Assembly (NCBI GenBank): GCA_902729315.2
Contig: LR746267.1
Location: forward strand, 4,775,386 to 4,839,385
Source of the DNA: Spirodela intermedia
Taxonomy: Eukaryota; Streptophyta; Magnoliopsida; Alismatales; Araceae
DNA length: 64,000 nt
Direction of reading: 5' to 3'
The notes under the pieces are model-generated. The model did not search any database. It had not been told where the DNA came from and worked only from the letters and a program-made list of their open reading frames with translations. Made by a program: the position numbers and the translations under genes. Shown here piece by piece: positions 1 to 11,250 of the stretch (the first letter of the stretch is position 1; each line of letters opens with the position of its first letter).

Positions 1-187
1 TCCTGCCTCCACTCGAAACTTAAGTAGGGTATGGCTTCGTCCCTGGTGCCAGCTTCTCCAGACGATCGTACAAGTCTGAGACGTTTCCAGCAGGCCTCGG
101 CCTCCGGCCAGAATCTTCGGAGATGTGGTATGTAGAGATGTATATAAACAAGTCGCGGAGATTGTGGATTCGTCCATCGCGTTGGAA
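1..187. other. 3' flank of the NAC gene at the window edge
   Basis: This stretch lies downstream of the NAC stop codon on the minus strand and probably holds its 3' UTR. I see no second gene in it. It is cut by the left edge of the window. Confidence 0.4.
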
Positions 188-1776
188 TCAGGGACCCCAC
201 CTCAAGCCGGGAAAATGCTGTGGCTGTCGGACCACGCCCTCCCCAAGTGCTGGCAGCACTGCGCTCTGATGGTGATGGTTGTAGGGCGGAGCACATTGAT
301 GGGGAATGTGGCCCAGCAGCGCCATCATCGAATGGTTCCCTTCATTGCCGCTAACGCAGCCGTGGCCATCGTTGTTATCGTTTTCGCCGCTGCTGCTACT
401 GCCGCTTTGGAATCTCTTCCTTGTCGACGGCGTGACCAGGCTTGCTTCATTCCAGCGTTTCAGTGGCAACGTGCGGGTGGAATCCGGAGGAAGGGAAAGC
501 TCCGGTTTGTCTCTCTGCAGGGTCAGACGTGGCGCGGGGTAGGTTGGGATGCCGCCGGTGGCGAGCAGTCCCTCCATGAAGTTATCTTCATTATCGAGCA
601 GGTTGCCGTAGTTTACCACTGTGCCATCGTATTTATCGGATTGGAGAAGCATCTGGTTTGGGCAAATGGAGGTGGCGTGGTGCGAGAGAAGCGGAAGCCG
701 CAATGCTCTGAAGATGTTCTCCCCGGCGCCGTCCTCCTCCCGATCTCCTTCCACCAGTTTCGGGTTTCCGCTGCAGTTCTTCTTGTAGATTCGGCAGAGT
801 ACCCAATCGTCCAGCTGTTCAGCGCAGCATGCAGGAAGACACCATCAATAACTCAATTAGCAACGAAATAAATATTCGGGTCTTTCCTTGTCTGCCTGTC
901 TGCGCTAAAAGTCTTGAGGGCCTCTTGGGGGCTGCCGGCTTATTCTTGGCGTCATGCACCTAGCCGAGTTCCAAACTCTCGATTTCTCAACCGTACGTCG
1001 TAGAGTGGATTTGGGCGGGGGGGGTGTGCGCACAAAAGGGGGAGGAACTTCCATATGGGGGATCGTTTTCCATCAGTTGAATAGGTGGAGCGATTACGTA
1101 CCCTGAGAGAGCCGTTGTTCTTGATCCCCGGCGCGTCGCCGGGGAGAGGAGCCTTGGGGGAGCCGCTGTCGGCGAGTCGGTACTCGTGCATGATCCAGTT
1201 GGTCTTGATCCCCTTCGGGGGCCTCCCGCCGTAGAAGACGAGCGCTTTCTTCACCCCTACCTTCTGGGTACCCCCGGAGGTGAGGATGGCCTTGTCTGTC
1301 CCCGTGGCCTTCCAGTATCCTGAGGTAGCCGCGCGGTTAGGCCGGGCGCCGTTGGGGTACTTTCGGTCCCTCGGGCTAAAGAAATACCACTCCTGCTCCC
1401 CGAAGGTCGCCTTCTCTGTGCAGACGGACGAAAAGTCAGCCCCAGGAACGAGCCGGAGAGCAAGAATAATCGGAGAGTTCGCGATACACGCGATCGATAG
1501 TATGACAGCGAGAGAGAGAGACGAATCACGGCGGTCGAACCGCAGGTTATGAACGGAAGGATCGGCTGGGATGGGCTTACCGGGCAGCTCCCAGGGGTCG
1601 AACTTGTACAGGTCGACCTCCGCAATGATCGCAACGGGGAGCGGGGCGGAGGCAGCCTTCTTCTTGAGGTAGTGAACGACGAGCTCCTCGTCGGTGGGGT
1701 GGAAACGGAAGCCAGGGGGAAGCTGCGGATGAAGCTGCTGCAGCGATCCAAACAAGGACGTACCCGCGCTCCCCAT
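188..1776 (-). CDS. NAM-type NAC domain transcription factor (3 exons)
   Basis: Plant-specific nuclear transcription factor, complete. Exons read by hand on the minus strand: 1776-1581, 1415-1102 and 814-188, with GT-AG introns; they total 1137 nt, or 378 residues, and the phases agree. The NAC domain has its five subdomains in order: A ([19 protein letters not shown]), B ending DPWELP, C ([16 protein letters not shown]), D ([17 protein letters not shown], then [11 protein letters not shown]) and E ([12 protein letters not shown]). The introns fall at the usual NAC places: after WELP, and just before LDDWVLCR. The C-terminal exon is a variable, Ser/Asn/His-rich region, as expected for an activation domain. 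The start was chosen as the ATG that opens [10 protein letters not shown] just before subdomain A; an upstream in-frame ATG exists at 1851. The subfamily resembles NAM/NAC056-like proteins of development and senescence; the target genes cannot be read from sequence. Exon-level confidence is high. Confidence 0.93.
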
Positions 1777-1907
1777 GGACGTGCGATCCTCGAATAGCTC
1801 GAGGGAGGTCAGTAAGAGCAGGTTCAAGAGTCGCGCACGCAAAATGGACAAAAGAACCGGCGGAGGAAGGAGTCGGGCGCGCTCTGTCTTGGATTAGGGC
1901 GGTGACT

Positions 1908-1917
1908 CTATTATAAG
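1908..1917 (-). promoter_or_regulatory. Probable TATA box of the NAC gene
   Basis: On the minus strand this reads CTTATAATAG, about 130 nt upstream of the chosen ATG, in GC-rich surroundings. Position and sequence suit a TATA box; no transcription start can be read directly. Confidence 0.4.
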
Positions 1918-2348
1918 CGAGCGGGACGCGGTGGTAGGGCGGAGAATTCCAGTCCTAGTCGCGGCCATGGAGTAGAAAACGGGGGATCTCGGAAGGGCGG
2001 AAGGGCGACCGTCGGAGGCGAGTGGACGGTGTTGAGAATTTTCTTACTATCGTTCGGAGGGAGAAGACGACAGCATTAAACACAAGGGGCCGAGTTCACA
2101 TGTTAGGTGGAGGGGGACTTGAGAAGCTGCTCTACTCTGAAAGTCGGATTTTCCTCGATCATGTGAGGCCCGCATTGAGAAAAGGGACGCCTCCATTATA
2201 TTTGAACGGCCAGCCAAGGCCAGTGACGCGACTATGTCCGACGGGATTGAGCGTGCGGTGTCGGGCGTCAGGCCGATCGGGAATGACGGAACAGCGGCCC
2301 CATGGAGACCCTTAAGCATTCATGGAAAAGAACAAAATAGCTGCTTTT

Positions 2349-2351
<3 letters not shown>

Positions 2352-2380
<29 letters not shown>
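2352..2380. repeat. (GA)n microsatellite
   Basis: About 14 uninterrupted AG units, located some 570 nt upstream of the NAC start codon. GA tracts are common in plant promoters and 5' regions; no function can be assigned from sequence. Confidence 0.8.
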
Positions 2381-3178
2381 TTTCAAGAACTGGCTGAGGA
2401 GAATAGGGAAGGAGAGAGAGTGCGAGATGGTTTAAGAACTGGCTGCAGGAAGAGGGAGCACGCGAACACGGTGCTGACTAGGTATTAGATGAATTCAGCG
2501 ACGGAGAGAGGTGCGTGAGGGATGAAGAGACACGCCTTGTGGTTCGTCGTTTGTTAAGGCCGTTTAGAGTCCCCTTGCTCGTCATGCCAGCCACGTGTTC
2601 GCGCAACTCTCCCTCTCTCTCTCTCTTCTGCGTTTCTATTTAGAAACCTGTCATCAATCACCCTGCCGCTTCACGATAAGCCGAACATCACGACCAAATG
2701 AATGAGAACTGAAACTACGGAGCAAATGCAAGGGAGTAACGAACACATCCCTTGGAAGACAAGCCGACGTTCGACGGTCGTCCTATACCCATTTTACTAC
2801 GTGCCAGCCGAGAAGGGTTCTCCACGGCTGAGCAAATCGCCACCGCCGTCACTGTTCGCCCTTCTCGTCTGACTGAATGCCGCGACTGCTCTCGCCGGAG
2901 CCGTCGGGCGATAAGCCTCCACTCCGTGGGACGCTTTGGAGGGAGATGTGATGGTGGGCGGGGAAAGAATAAGAATATTTTGGACGCGACGACGGATAGA
3001 CCGCCGGTGAACTAATATCTCCGCACGCGGGGTTGAAGTATCCGGCACTCTTGGATCCCTGAGGGGCAAGCCTCCAACGAGGGCGGGCTCTCTGCTGATC
3101 TACGGAGAGCAGTGCGTGAAGCGCCACCTAGGTGAGGTCCGGATACAGGTACCTGGCGTCTTCTCCTTCTGGATAGGC

Positions 3179-3267
3179 CTGCTAGTCGAGTTCTGTCTCC
3201 GCGCCTGCCTCCCTCTTCTGATCTCCGGTCTCTCTGCTAGTCGAGGGCGGGCTCTCTGCTAGTCGAG
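3179..3267. repeat. Three copies of CTGCTAGTCGAG
   Basis: The 12-mer CTGCTAGTCGAG occurs at 3179-3190, 3234-3245 and 3256-3267, embedded in related text (GGGCGGGCTCTCTGCT occurs twice nearby, at about 3080 and 3246). It looks like a decayed short tandem duplication. Confidence 0.5.
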
Positions 3268-3861
3268 TTATGGATCCCTCTGCTAGGTGAGGGATTCCAT
3301 TTCGAAAGGATACCAGAGAATGACGGGGACCGGACGGACTCAGTTGTACGCTGTTTTCCTCGTATAGGGGGTGGGTTTCTGTCTATTGCAAAAGCCCTCC
3401 CTCCCCCTTGCATCCCACTCGGGCACTCGCCGTGTCCCCCGTTCCTCCGATTCCGTAGACCTCCTCACACATATCCCAGCTGAGTTCCCGATCTCCCCCT
3501 CTTCCCCCGGGAACCCTTCCTGCCTCTGCTGCAAGCTCGGCCGCGGCCTCTCGACAGAGGCTCCTGTCAACTACGGCCCAATAGGTTTTGTACGCCAATA
3601 TATCTCGCCAGGCGTCCTCTCTTCGCTCTGCAGCGAGAACGTGCATCGAGCGGTTTTTCCTAGATACAGCGGTCCACTGATCCGGCGGAACTGTCGTTTG
3701 GTCCGAGCTCGCCCGACCCAACGCTGGAGTTTCCGATCCTCGGCGACCGTTGCCCCGCAGGTCCACCACGAACCAATTAACCATTCCCGATTAAGGCCGC
3801 GAAGACAGAAGAAGAAGAAAGAGGGGAAGAAGAAGAGAAAGAAAAAGAGTAAGAAGAGTGA

Positions 3862-4170
3862 AGAAGGAGACGGTGGCCTGACCGACGGGAGGACTGTGGC
3901 CGTGAAGCAGCTCTCGCCTACCTCGAGAACAACAGTCTCGATCGAACCCTCTTCGGTAACCCACCCCGACCACATTCTTCTTCCTTCTTTTTCTTCCTTG
4001 CTTTTCTTCCCTTCTTCCGGAACAGACGAGCAGTGGGTGAACTGTGTCGCCGTCGGTTTACAAAGAAGAGCTGCGGAAGGCTGCAGCTGGAGTTGACGGC
4101 GTGGTATGAGATCTGCGTGAGGACGGCAAGGGGGTTGGCATACCTGCATGATGAGTCACGACTAAAGATC
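3862..4170 (+). pseudogene. Fragments of an LRR-VIII-type receptor-like kinase domain
   Basis: Two pieces of a plant receptor-like Ser/Thr kinase lie in order on the plus strand. Near 3873-3930 a frame reads GLTDGRTVAVKQLSPTSR, matching kinase subdomain II with its ATP-anchoring Lys. At 4087-4170 another reads YEICVRTARGLAYLHDESRL, matching the helix just before the catalytic loop (family consensus around YEICLGVARGLAYLHEES). The roughly 50-residue stretch that should join them is absent or scrambled, the HRD catalytic loop is missing, and the frame meets TAG directly after RLKI. The AT-rich satellite begins just beyond, so the 3' part was probably lost or displaced by repeat DNA. The wording is closest to the LRR-VIII (At1g56140-like) group. 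No extracellular LRR or malectin part is seen. Confidence 0.7.
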
Positions 4171-4179
4171 TAGATTCTA

Positions 4180-4830
4180 TATACTTACTCCCTAAAACAT
4201 AGTTTTTAGTTTTTTCATATGATTTTTATTTTATTTTATATCTTTTCAATCATACTTATACAAAATGATGCTCATAGTTAATATAACATGAATTTTGTTT
4301 TTTCCACATGCCTTTAAGGATAATGCAATTTAAATTGGGGGGTGAGGTATAATTGAAATATATGTCAAAAATGCTAAAAGTTTTCTGAAACATTATGATT
4401 AATTTTTTTATGTTTCTATGTATCATATACAAAATGGTGCTCATGAGTAACATAGCATGAGTTTTAATTTTTTCACATGTCATTAAAGACAAAATTCAAT
4501 TTAAATTGGGGGTGAGGCATGATTGAAACATATGTCACAAATACTAAAATTTTGTTTAAAAAATTATGATTAATTTTTTTATGTTTCTCTCTTTTCTATA
4601 TATCATACTTGTGCAATATCGTGCTCATGATTAAAATAACATGAGTACTCTCACATGCCATTAAGGACAATGCAATTTAAATAGGGGTGAGGCATGATTG
4701 AAATATATGTCACAAATGCTAAAATTTTATCTAAAAAATTATGATTAATTTTTTTATGTTTCTATCTTATCTATTTATCCTACTTATACAACATGGTGCT
4801 CATAATTAACACAACACTTGATAAAAGGAA
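4180..4830. repeat. AT-rich tandem repeat, unit about 175 bp, 3-4 copies
   Basis: A phrase of the type CATACTTATACAAAATGGTG, then CTCAT, recurs at about 4251, 4421, 4601 and 4776. Each copy is followed by the same order of landmarks: ATAACATG, a TTTTCACATGCC-like stretch, CAATTTAAAT, GGGGTGAGGCATGATTGAAA and TATGATTAATTTTTTTATG. Spacing is about 170-180 bp, a monomer length typical of plant satellite DNA. The copies are clearly diverged. The array directly abuts the broken kinase gene. Confidence 0.8.
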
Positions 4831-5379
4831 AAATCAACATACTACTTACACTTAGAGCATGCTAGAATGATTATGGCTGAATCATAATAAATCTTGAGGA
4901 GTGAAGTATTACAATTATACCATAACTATAATATTATTTGTAACTATATTCTTATTAGTATGACAATTAGACCCCTTTGTTCACGAGCGTATCAGATCCG
5001 ACAAATCAGTTTCACTTATGATGAAACTAGATCTAATCCTCTCTTATATTGAGTTGACATGAGTACATATACCCAAACCTCTTTCAATCCTAATTTTTTT
5101 TATTTTGTCCTTTTCTTTCTCTCTCCTCTATCATGAGCCAATGTGTCTTTGCTTGCCAATTATGTCTTTTTCACCAAGCTTCGATCAAAGTGGTTCCAAC
5201 ATGGTATTAGAGCACCTAGGTGAGCTCATTTCACCTCTAACCCTTTGATGGTTCATTTTGTGATTGGCTCGTTCAACAAAAAGGGGAAATCACTACTTTG
5301 CCTTAATTTCTTCACAAGAACTCGCTTGCTTGTGATTTTTTTTTCAGCACCTGGTGGTATTTTTTGCTATTATAGAAGG
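4831..5379 (+). other. AT-rich spacer with an LTR-end-like and PBS-like site
   Basis: No gene is seen. At 5202-5213 the sequence TGGTATTAGAGC is one base away from TGGTATCAGAGC, the usual binding site for initiator-Met tRNA just inside a plant LTR, so the preceding 200 bp may be the end of a decayed LTR of a second element. From about 5280 the sequence begins to resemble, weakly, the LTR of the element that follows. Confidence 0.35.
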
Positions 5380-5549
5380 CCTCTCTTGTGGACTCAAAGG
5401 ACCTGTCTTCTTTACCTTGTGGATTCAAAGCAAAAGGACAAACATCAGAGCATGTTTTTCGAGGATTCAAGACGTGTCTTTGACCCTCACAACATCAAAG
5501 TTGATCACAACTTGTTCAAGCCATTCCTTCCTCAAGTTTTGTTCTGTCA
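5380..5549 (+). repeat. 5' LTR remnant (R/U5 end)
   Basis: It matches the last 170 bp of the 3' LTR: both carry a TGTGGACTCAA-type phrase, CCTGTGGATTCA or CTTGTGGATTCA, then CGAGGATTCAAGACGTGTCT, CACAACATCAAA and CCTCAAGTTTTG. The rest of the LTR upstream is not recognisable. It ends in TCA next to the primer binding site. Confidence 0.8.
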
Positions 5550-5551
5550 AG

Positions 5552-5563
5552 TGGTATCAAAGC
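5552..5563 (+). other. Primer binding site for tRNA-Met
   Basis: TGGTATCAAAGC lies two bases inside the end of the 5' LTR and differs at one base from TGGTATCAGAGC, the standard plant initiator-Met tRNA complement. It fixes the orientation of the element as plus. Confidence 0.75.
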
Positions 5564-5639
5564 AAGGTTAGTGTTCCAGATTTAGATTTACAAGATGTCA
5601 TGAGGTAAAGGGATTCACATCAATGACAATGAAAGTTCT

Positions 5640-6500
5640 GAGGTATGCCCTATTTTGAAATAAGAGTTTGCTGATTTCAAGATTCATATGGAACAAAAAT
5701 TTGAAGATTTGAATGACACTTTGAAGCAAATTTTAGCATGAATGTCTGTAATAGAATGTTAATCTCATGGTCAAATTGGTCAAAAACAAAATGATTTCTA
5801 TAACCTCTCACATAAAAACTTATTAATTGATATAGGAAGTTCAAAAAGTAGATTTGATTATGATGATTGTAAAGATTTTCGAATGAAAATTAATTTACCT
5901 GGTTTTAATAGACATTTGGAAGTAGAAGAATTTCTTGATTAGATTTCTGAAGTTGAGAGATTTTTTGAATGTATGAAAATTTCTGGTGAGAAACAAGTGA
6001 AATTAATTGACTATAAACTCAAAGTGGAGCCTCTGCCTGATAGGATTAGCTACAATCCACCCATACAAGATCAACAAAAGATCAAGTTCAAAGTTGGGAT
6101 AAGATAAACAAATTATTAAAATTTAAAATTCTTCCTTGTGACTATGAACATGTTTTATATCACCAATATCAAAGTTGTAAGCAGAGAAGTAGATCTATCA
6201 TAGAATATGTTGAGAAATTTTACATACTTTCTTTAAGAGTCAATTTGACTGAATCTGAATCTTATATGATCTGTAGATTTAAAAGTAGACTTCGATTGGA
6301 TATTGAAGAAAAGGTTGCTTTACAATTAATGATGTTGTTATGACATTAGAATGTGCTAAAGCTTTATTAGAGAAAGGTAAATCTAAAACTCAAATTTCTA
6401 CTAATGTGTCAACATTTCAGCCAGATAGGTCAAGACCAGCACATATTTCATCTGCTACCAGTAATAGAAGATCGGCAACCTCATCTACTATCAGAAATTT
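5640..6500 (+). pseudogene. gag remnant of the gypsy element
   Basis: Broken reading frames retain the order of the Ty3 gag (retrotransposon gag) domain. There is an FNRHLEVEEFLD phrase, then a Tyr-containing YEHVLYHQYQSC-type segment, then RSIIEYVEKFY and SESYMICRFKSRLRLDIEE. Stops interrupt it at several places. No zinc knuckle of the CCHC type and no protease Asp-Ser/Thr-Gly are recognisable downstream. Confidence 0.7.
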
Positions 6501-6899
6501 TCAGTGATGTTGTTGAGATGGATGTTTGTCATCTAATCTTAAGTAGATCATGATAATATGATTTAGATGCAACTCATCTGGGCAGATATAATCATTATGT
6601 TTTTTAAAAAATGGTGAGAAGTTTTTTTTATGCCCAATAAAAGAAAATGAGTTTTTTTAGCATAGTTAAAGAAATGAAGAAATAAGTTATGATGATTCAC
6701 AAAACATAACTTTTTAATACTTCAAAAAAAAAAATCTGAAGTGTTTATGCTAGTTAAAAAAGAGAATGTTTCATTGCATGATTACAATGTGATACCTGAG
6801 GCATCACATAATATGTTAAATGAGTTTTCTATCACACAAGACTCTCCCATAAATCTTCCTCCGTTCAGGGACATACAACATCATATAGACTTGATTCTT

Positions 6900-9310
6900 G
6901 GATAAGTTTGTCAAATTTACCTCATTATAGAATGAGCCCTGAGGAGAATAAGATTTTACAAGAACAAGTTGAAGAACTATTGGAGAAATGATTAATTCGT
7001 CAAAGTATGAGCCCATGCTCAGTACTTACATTATTGGTTCCAAAAAAAGATGAAGCCTGACAAATGTGCGTAGAGAGTCGAGCAATGAATAAAATCACAG
7101 TGAAATATAGATTTTAAATTTTGAGACTTGATGATATGATTGATATGCTGTATGGTTCCAAAATCTTTTCCAAAATTGATCTTAAAAATGGGTATCATCA
7201 AATTTGAATTCATCCAAGTGATGAATAGAAGATCGCTTTCAAGATTAAAGTAAAATTATATAAATGGTTGGTTATACCATTTGGCTTATCTAATATTCCA
7301 AGTACCTTTATGCAAATGATGAATCAGGTACTGAAGCCTTCCATTAGAAATATTGTTGTTGTCTGTTTCGATGATATTTTGATATACAGTACCATAGAGG
7401 AAGAACATTATCATCACTTGAGATATGTATTGACTGTTTCACAACAAAATAAGTTGTTTATTAACTTAAATAAATGTAAATTTCTTACTTCAAGTTTCAT
7501 TTTCTTGGGATATATTGGAAGTGTAGATGACATCAAAGTGGATGAAGAAAAGATTGAAGCTATTAAAGATTGGCCAATTCTAAAATGATGTTTATAGTTT
7601 TCATGACTTAGCATCATTTTATAGAAGATTTATTTAAAATTTTAGTTCAATTATGGCTCCCATCACTGAATGGATGAAAAGAGAAAACTTTAAATGGACA
7701 GATGCAGCAGATAGAAGTTTTATTCAAATTAAAGAAAAGTTAAGTTCTGCCCCTATACTAGCACTGTCAAATTTTGATAAATTATTTAATGTAGAATATG
7801 ATGCCTCAAATATTGTAATTAGAGCTGTATTATCTCAGGAAGGTCGTCTAGCATTTTTTTATAGCGAGAAATTAACACTACTTGTGGACTACATATGAAT
7901 TAAAATTTTATGTTATAGTTAGACCATTACATACTTGGGAACACTACTTGATTCAATGGGAATCTATTTTATTTACTTACCATCAAGTTTTGAAATCAGT
8001 CAATAGTAAGATCATTATCAATAGAATATATGCTAGATTGATTTCATTTATTCAAAAGTTTTCTTTTGTGATAAAGGATAAATCAAGAAAATCAAACAAA
8101 AAGGTAGATGCACTTGGTCAAAAAATCAGCATTTCTACTTACAATGAGAGGAGAAGTTAATGGTTTTGAATATCTGACAGAACTCTATGTAAGGATTTCA
8201 CATTCTGAAATATGGTATATGTGCAAACAAGGCAAATCATCTGAAGGACTTCACATTCTTAAATATTACTTATTTCAAGAAAATCAGTTACGTATCCTTC
8301 AAACTTCTTCGTGTGAGAAGTTAATTCAAGAATTACATATAGAAGGACTTGGGGGGTGCCATGACAAGACTTTGATAGTGATGGAGGAACAATATTATTG
8401 GCCACCGCTTAAAAAAAAAGTTGAAAGTTTTGTACAGATATGTCAATATTGTCAAACTAATAAAGGACAGTGTCAGAAGATAGGTTTGTACACTCTACTA
8501 CCCATTCTAGATAATGCATGGACTGACATTTTTATGGATTTTATTTTGGGATTATCATGTACCTAAAGAGGAATAGATTCTATTTTTATAATTGTGCATA
8601 GATTATAAAAGATTGTCCATTTTATTTCTTGTAAAAAGGTTAATGATGAAGTTCAAGTAGCAACTTTATTTTTGAAAAGAAATAATTTGTTTACATGGAG
8701 TGCCTAAGGCTATTACTTCTCATTTTTGGTGTACTCTTTGGAACAGATTAGACTTATGCTTGAAATTCAGTACTATGAGTCATCCACAAGCTGACGGTCA
8801 AACAGAAGTGGTTGACAAGACACTTGGTAATTCAATCCATTTTATTTTAGGAGACAAACTAAGACAACGAGATCTTGCCTTAACTCAAACAGAATTCACA
8901 TACAATTCTATGGTAAATTGGTCTACAAATTACTCTCCATTTTCTATTGCCTACTATTTTCCATCAGAAGTCTCTCTTGACTTGATTGAAGTATCAAGAA
9001 AACCTGGTACTACTGTAACAGCAAATAACATGGTAGAATACATCCAAATAATACATGAGAATGAGAAGAATCATCTTACAACCAATTATGCAAATTACAA
9101 GGAAAAGGCAGACAGAAAAAGAAGAAAGAAGATCTTTGAAATTGGTGATTTGATTATGATATACTTGAGAAAAGAATGATTGCCAGTAGGAAATTATCAC
9201 AAACTCAATCCACCGATGTATGGTTCACTTAAAATCCTTCAAACAGTTAATGAGAATGCATTTGTCATTGACCTTCCAGAGACAATATAAATATCATCTA
9301 CAGTCAATGT
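6900..9310 (+). pseudogene. pol remnant: reverse transcriptase, RNase H, integrase
   Basis: RT spans about 6940-7590: LVPKKD, a DMLYGSKIFSKIDLKNGYHQ stretch, [18 protein letters not shown], and the catalytic FDDILIYS in place of YxDD. RNase H follows at about 7650-8160, with FNVEYDAS corresponding to its first catalytic Asp region. Integrase covers about 8290-9180, starting with the HHCC zinc finger (H-x-H spacing, then CQYCQTNKG), and includes DFILGL with the first catalytic Asp and SHPQADGQTEVV. The tail to about 9310 reads like the conserved integrase C-terminus ending VNVINFYDLYPEQ. Stops and shifts split the frame into at least five parts. Confidence 0.85.
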
Positions 9311-9382
9311 TATAAATTTCTATGACCTTTATCCAGAGCAAGTTAAAGACTCGAAGACAAGTCATTTTCATGAAGGGGAGAC

Positions 9383-9869
9383 TGATGCAGCCCAAACCCT
9401 GAAGCCCACTAATGAAGAAGCCTGAAGCCCAGTATTGATGTACCATGAAGCCTATTACTATTATAGGTTAAAGCCCACTTTACTGGCACAATTACGAAAT
9501 TAGGTCCATAGATCTATTTTTATTATTTTAAAATTTCATTTGAAATTCAAATTTCAGTAAAAAATGGTTTTAAATTTCGATTTCATTTGAAATTCAAATC
9601 TTGGCACCGAAATTAAGACTCTTGAAGATCTCTCTTTCTGCTGGACTGCAACACTCTTGTGAACTCAGGGAACTTTTTCTTGATTCTGTGGATTCATAAT
9701 CACCCCTTTGTGGACTCAATGGACCTGCCCTTTTTACCCTGTGGATTCAGAATAAAATGATAACTATTAGACCACGTTATTCGAGGATTCAAGACGTGTC
9801 TTCAACCCCCACAACATCAAAATTGATCACCAACTCGTTCAAGGCATTCCCTCAAGTTTTGCTGCATCA
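9383..9869 (+). repeat. 3' LTR of the gypsy element (about 487 bp)
   Basis: It starts TGATGCAGCCC directly after a purine tract (GAAGGGGAG) and ends GCTGCATCA. The 3' 170 bp match the 5' LTR remnant, and the LTR as a whole matches the solo LTR at 11735-12196. Internal text includes AAATTTCATTTGAAATTCAA repeats and the phrase TTGTGGACTCAATGGACCTG. Confidence 0.8.
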
Positions 9870-10723
9870 CAAGGGTGTTATTAATCGAAAGTAATATGAA
9901 TAGGCCATAGAGTTTTAAATGTAATCTAATTTTCAAATAAAATTTGGAATGAAATTTAATCGCCAAGATTTTAATATCAAATGTAATCTAAATTTAAAAT
10001 CAAATTTTGAATGAAATTTGAATTTCCAATGAAAATTTCAATCTCAGATGAAATTTGAATTTGAAACAAAAATTGGAATTTTGGATAAAATTGAATTTCA
10101 AATTTGATTTAGGATGAAATTTGAAAAATAATAAAAAGAAATATATAGGCATAATTTTTTAATTGGGCCATTTAACTCTTAAGGGAAGTTTCATACATTG
10201 ACAATGTAACTAAACAGGTGTCTCTAACTCTGGTTTTATTATTCTTTTTTCTAGATGTTTTAAAAAAAGGTTGTGACTCTACATCAACCTAACCATATGG
10301 AAGTGGATGTTTTTCAGCTTTGAACCTAATTTCTGTACCATCAAAGAAGATAAGTAATCACAACTGCCACAATAAGTAGTCACATTACATACATTTTGAT
10401 CACTAGTACTTTTTTTGTCAAGACATTGTGATTTAATGTAGTAGAAATGTGAAGAATTTGATAAGTTGATCACATTGTTCTTTCTCAAAATATATCCCAT
10501 TGCATCAAACCTCCACGAAAATGATTTCTATAATATCTACTGAAAAATCCTTCTTTATCAAATCACAGTTAAACAGATTACGGTATTTCTCAGTCTTTAA
10601 CTGCAATTTCTCAAGAAGATTCTTACATCCCATAAATAAAAAGTTAATCTCAAAATTACTATTTCAACTGGATTTTAATCTGCTTATGAAATTGCAGATT
10701 AAAAGCTGAAATTGCAGACCTGC
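9870..10723. other. AT-rich retroelement-derived spacer
   Basis: From 9930 to 10140 the sequence is built from variants of GAAATTTGAATTT, a simple low-complexity repeat. From about 10500 on, the minus strand resembles the start of an internal gypsy region (similar text recurs at 18850-18990 and 19560-19730), which fits the reverse-oriented LTR that follows. No intact gene is seen. Confidence 0.4.
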
Positions 10724-11250
10724 AGCCTTGCTTTGATACCAATTAATGCGGCGAAAATCCGAAAAATTTAAAAAATACTTCAAAAATATTCAGCCAAAGC
10801 TGAAACGTGTTCAATATGAAATGAATGTGTCTTAATTGAAAACTCCTTACCCTCAAGAGATTCCTTTAGTCCACACGGATACTGGAATCAACCAGTAGAA
10901 GTTGAAAACCTCCAACAACGAACGGAATTCATTGGGGGTACAAATGGGACCTATTTGTAGGAAACAAATTAGTTATATCTAACCTATAAAGGGGAAAATC
11001 TATCATCCTCCTAAAAAATAGGGAGATACCAAAAGTTTAAACCGTCCTATGAGAAAAGGAATATTCTGTTAGAAGGCCCCTAAAGAATAGGAACGCCCAA
11101 AACAGAATAGCGGGATGTTTTACATGAATAAAATACGCACATTGAAAAAGTTTTAGGGTCACCAAAATATATGATGAAATCTTTTAATAGACCATTTGAA
11201 GCTGAACTTTTTATTCACTTTTGAGTTTTTCATTCACTTGAGTTGGTCTA
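10724..11250 (-). repeat. Reverse-oriented LTR with primer binding site
   Basis: Read on the minus strand it contains CTACTGGTTGATTCCAGTAT, then CCGTGTGGACTA, then ACACATTCATTTCA, and ends next to TTGGTATCAAAGC, a tRNA-Met-like primer site at about 10727-10739. The same phrases in the same order occur on the plus strand at 13380-13905. The outer part (about 11190-11250) shares CCAACTCAAGTGAATGAAA with 13380-13400. It is therefore an oppositely oriented relative of the LTRs around it. Confidence 0.7.

Larger units (their letters stand above)
1918..3861. other. GC-rich intergenic region upstream of the NAC gene
   Basis: Upstream region of the NAC gene, with a GA microsatellite (2352-2380) and short repeats near 3.2 kb. 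Several open frames of 80-130 codons occur on both strands, but they overlap one another in GC-rich sequence and none shows a recognisable family. I see no gene here. Confidence 0.4.
5380..9869 (+). mobile_element. Degenerate Ty3/gypsy LTR retrotransposon
   Basis: The order is 5' LTR remnant (5380-5549), tRNA-Met-like primer binding site (5552-5563), gag-like sequence, reverse transcriptase, RNase H, integrase, polypurine tract (about 9371-9380) and 3' LTR (9383-9869). RT before integrase marks Ty3/gypsy rather than Ty1/copia. Stops and frameshifts break all frames, and the region between gag and RT where a protease should lie is short and not recognisable, so the copy is dead. The integrase and its tail resemble the chromovirus-like group. 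The first two thirds of the 5' LTR are missing or unrecognisable. Confidence 0.88.

Noticed and set aside
125-871. Open frame of 248 codons on the plus strand
   Set aside because: Antisense to NAC exon 3; its text does not resemble any protein family.
3371-4096. Open frame of 241 codons on the plus strand as a whole gene
   Set aside because: Only the short GLTDGRTVAVKQLS part is kinase-like; the rest is Lys/Glu runs and unrelated text, so I kept only the pseudogene fragment.
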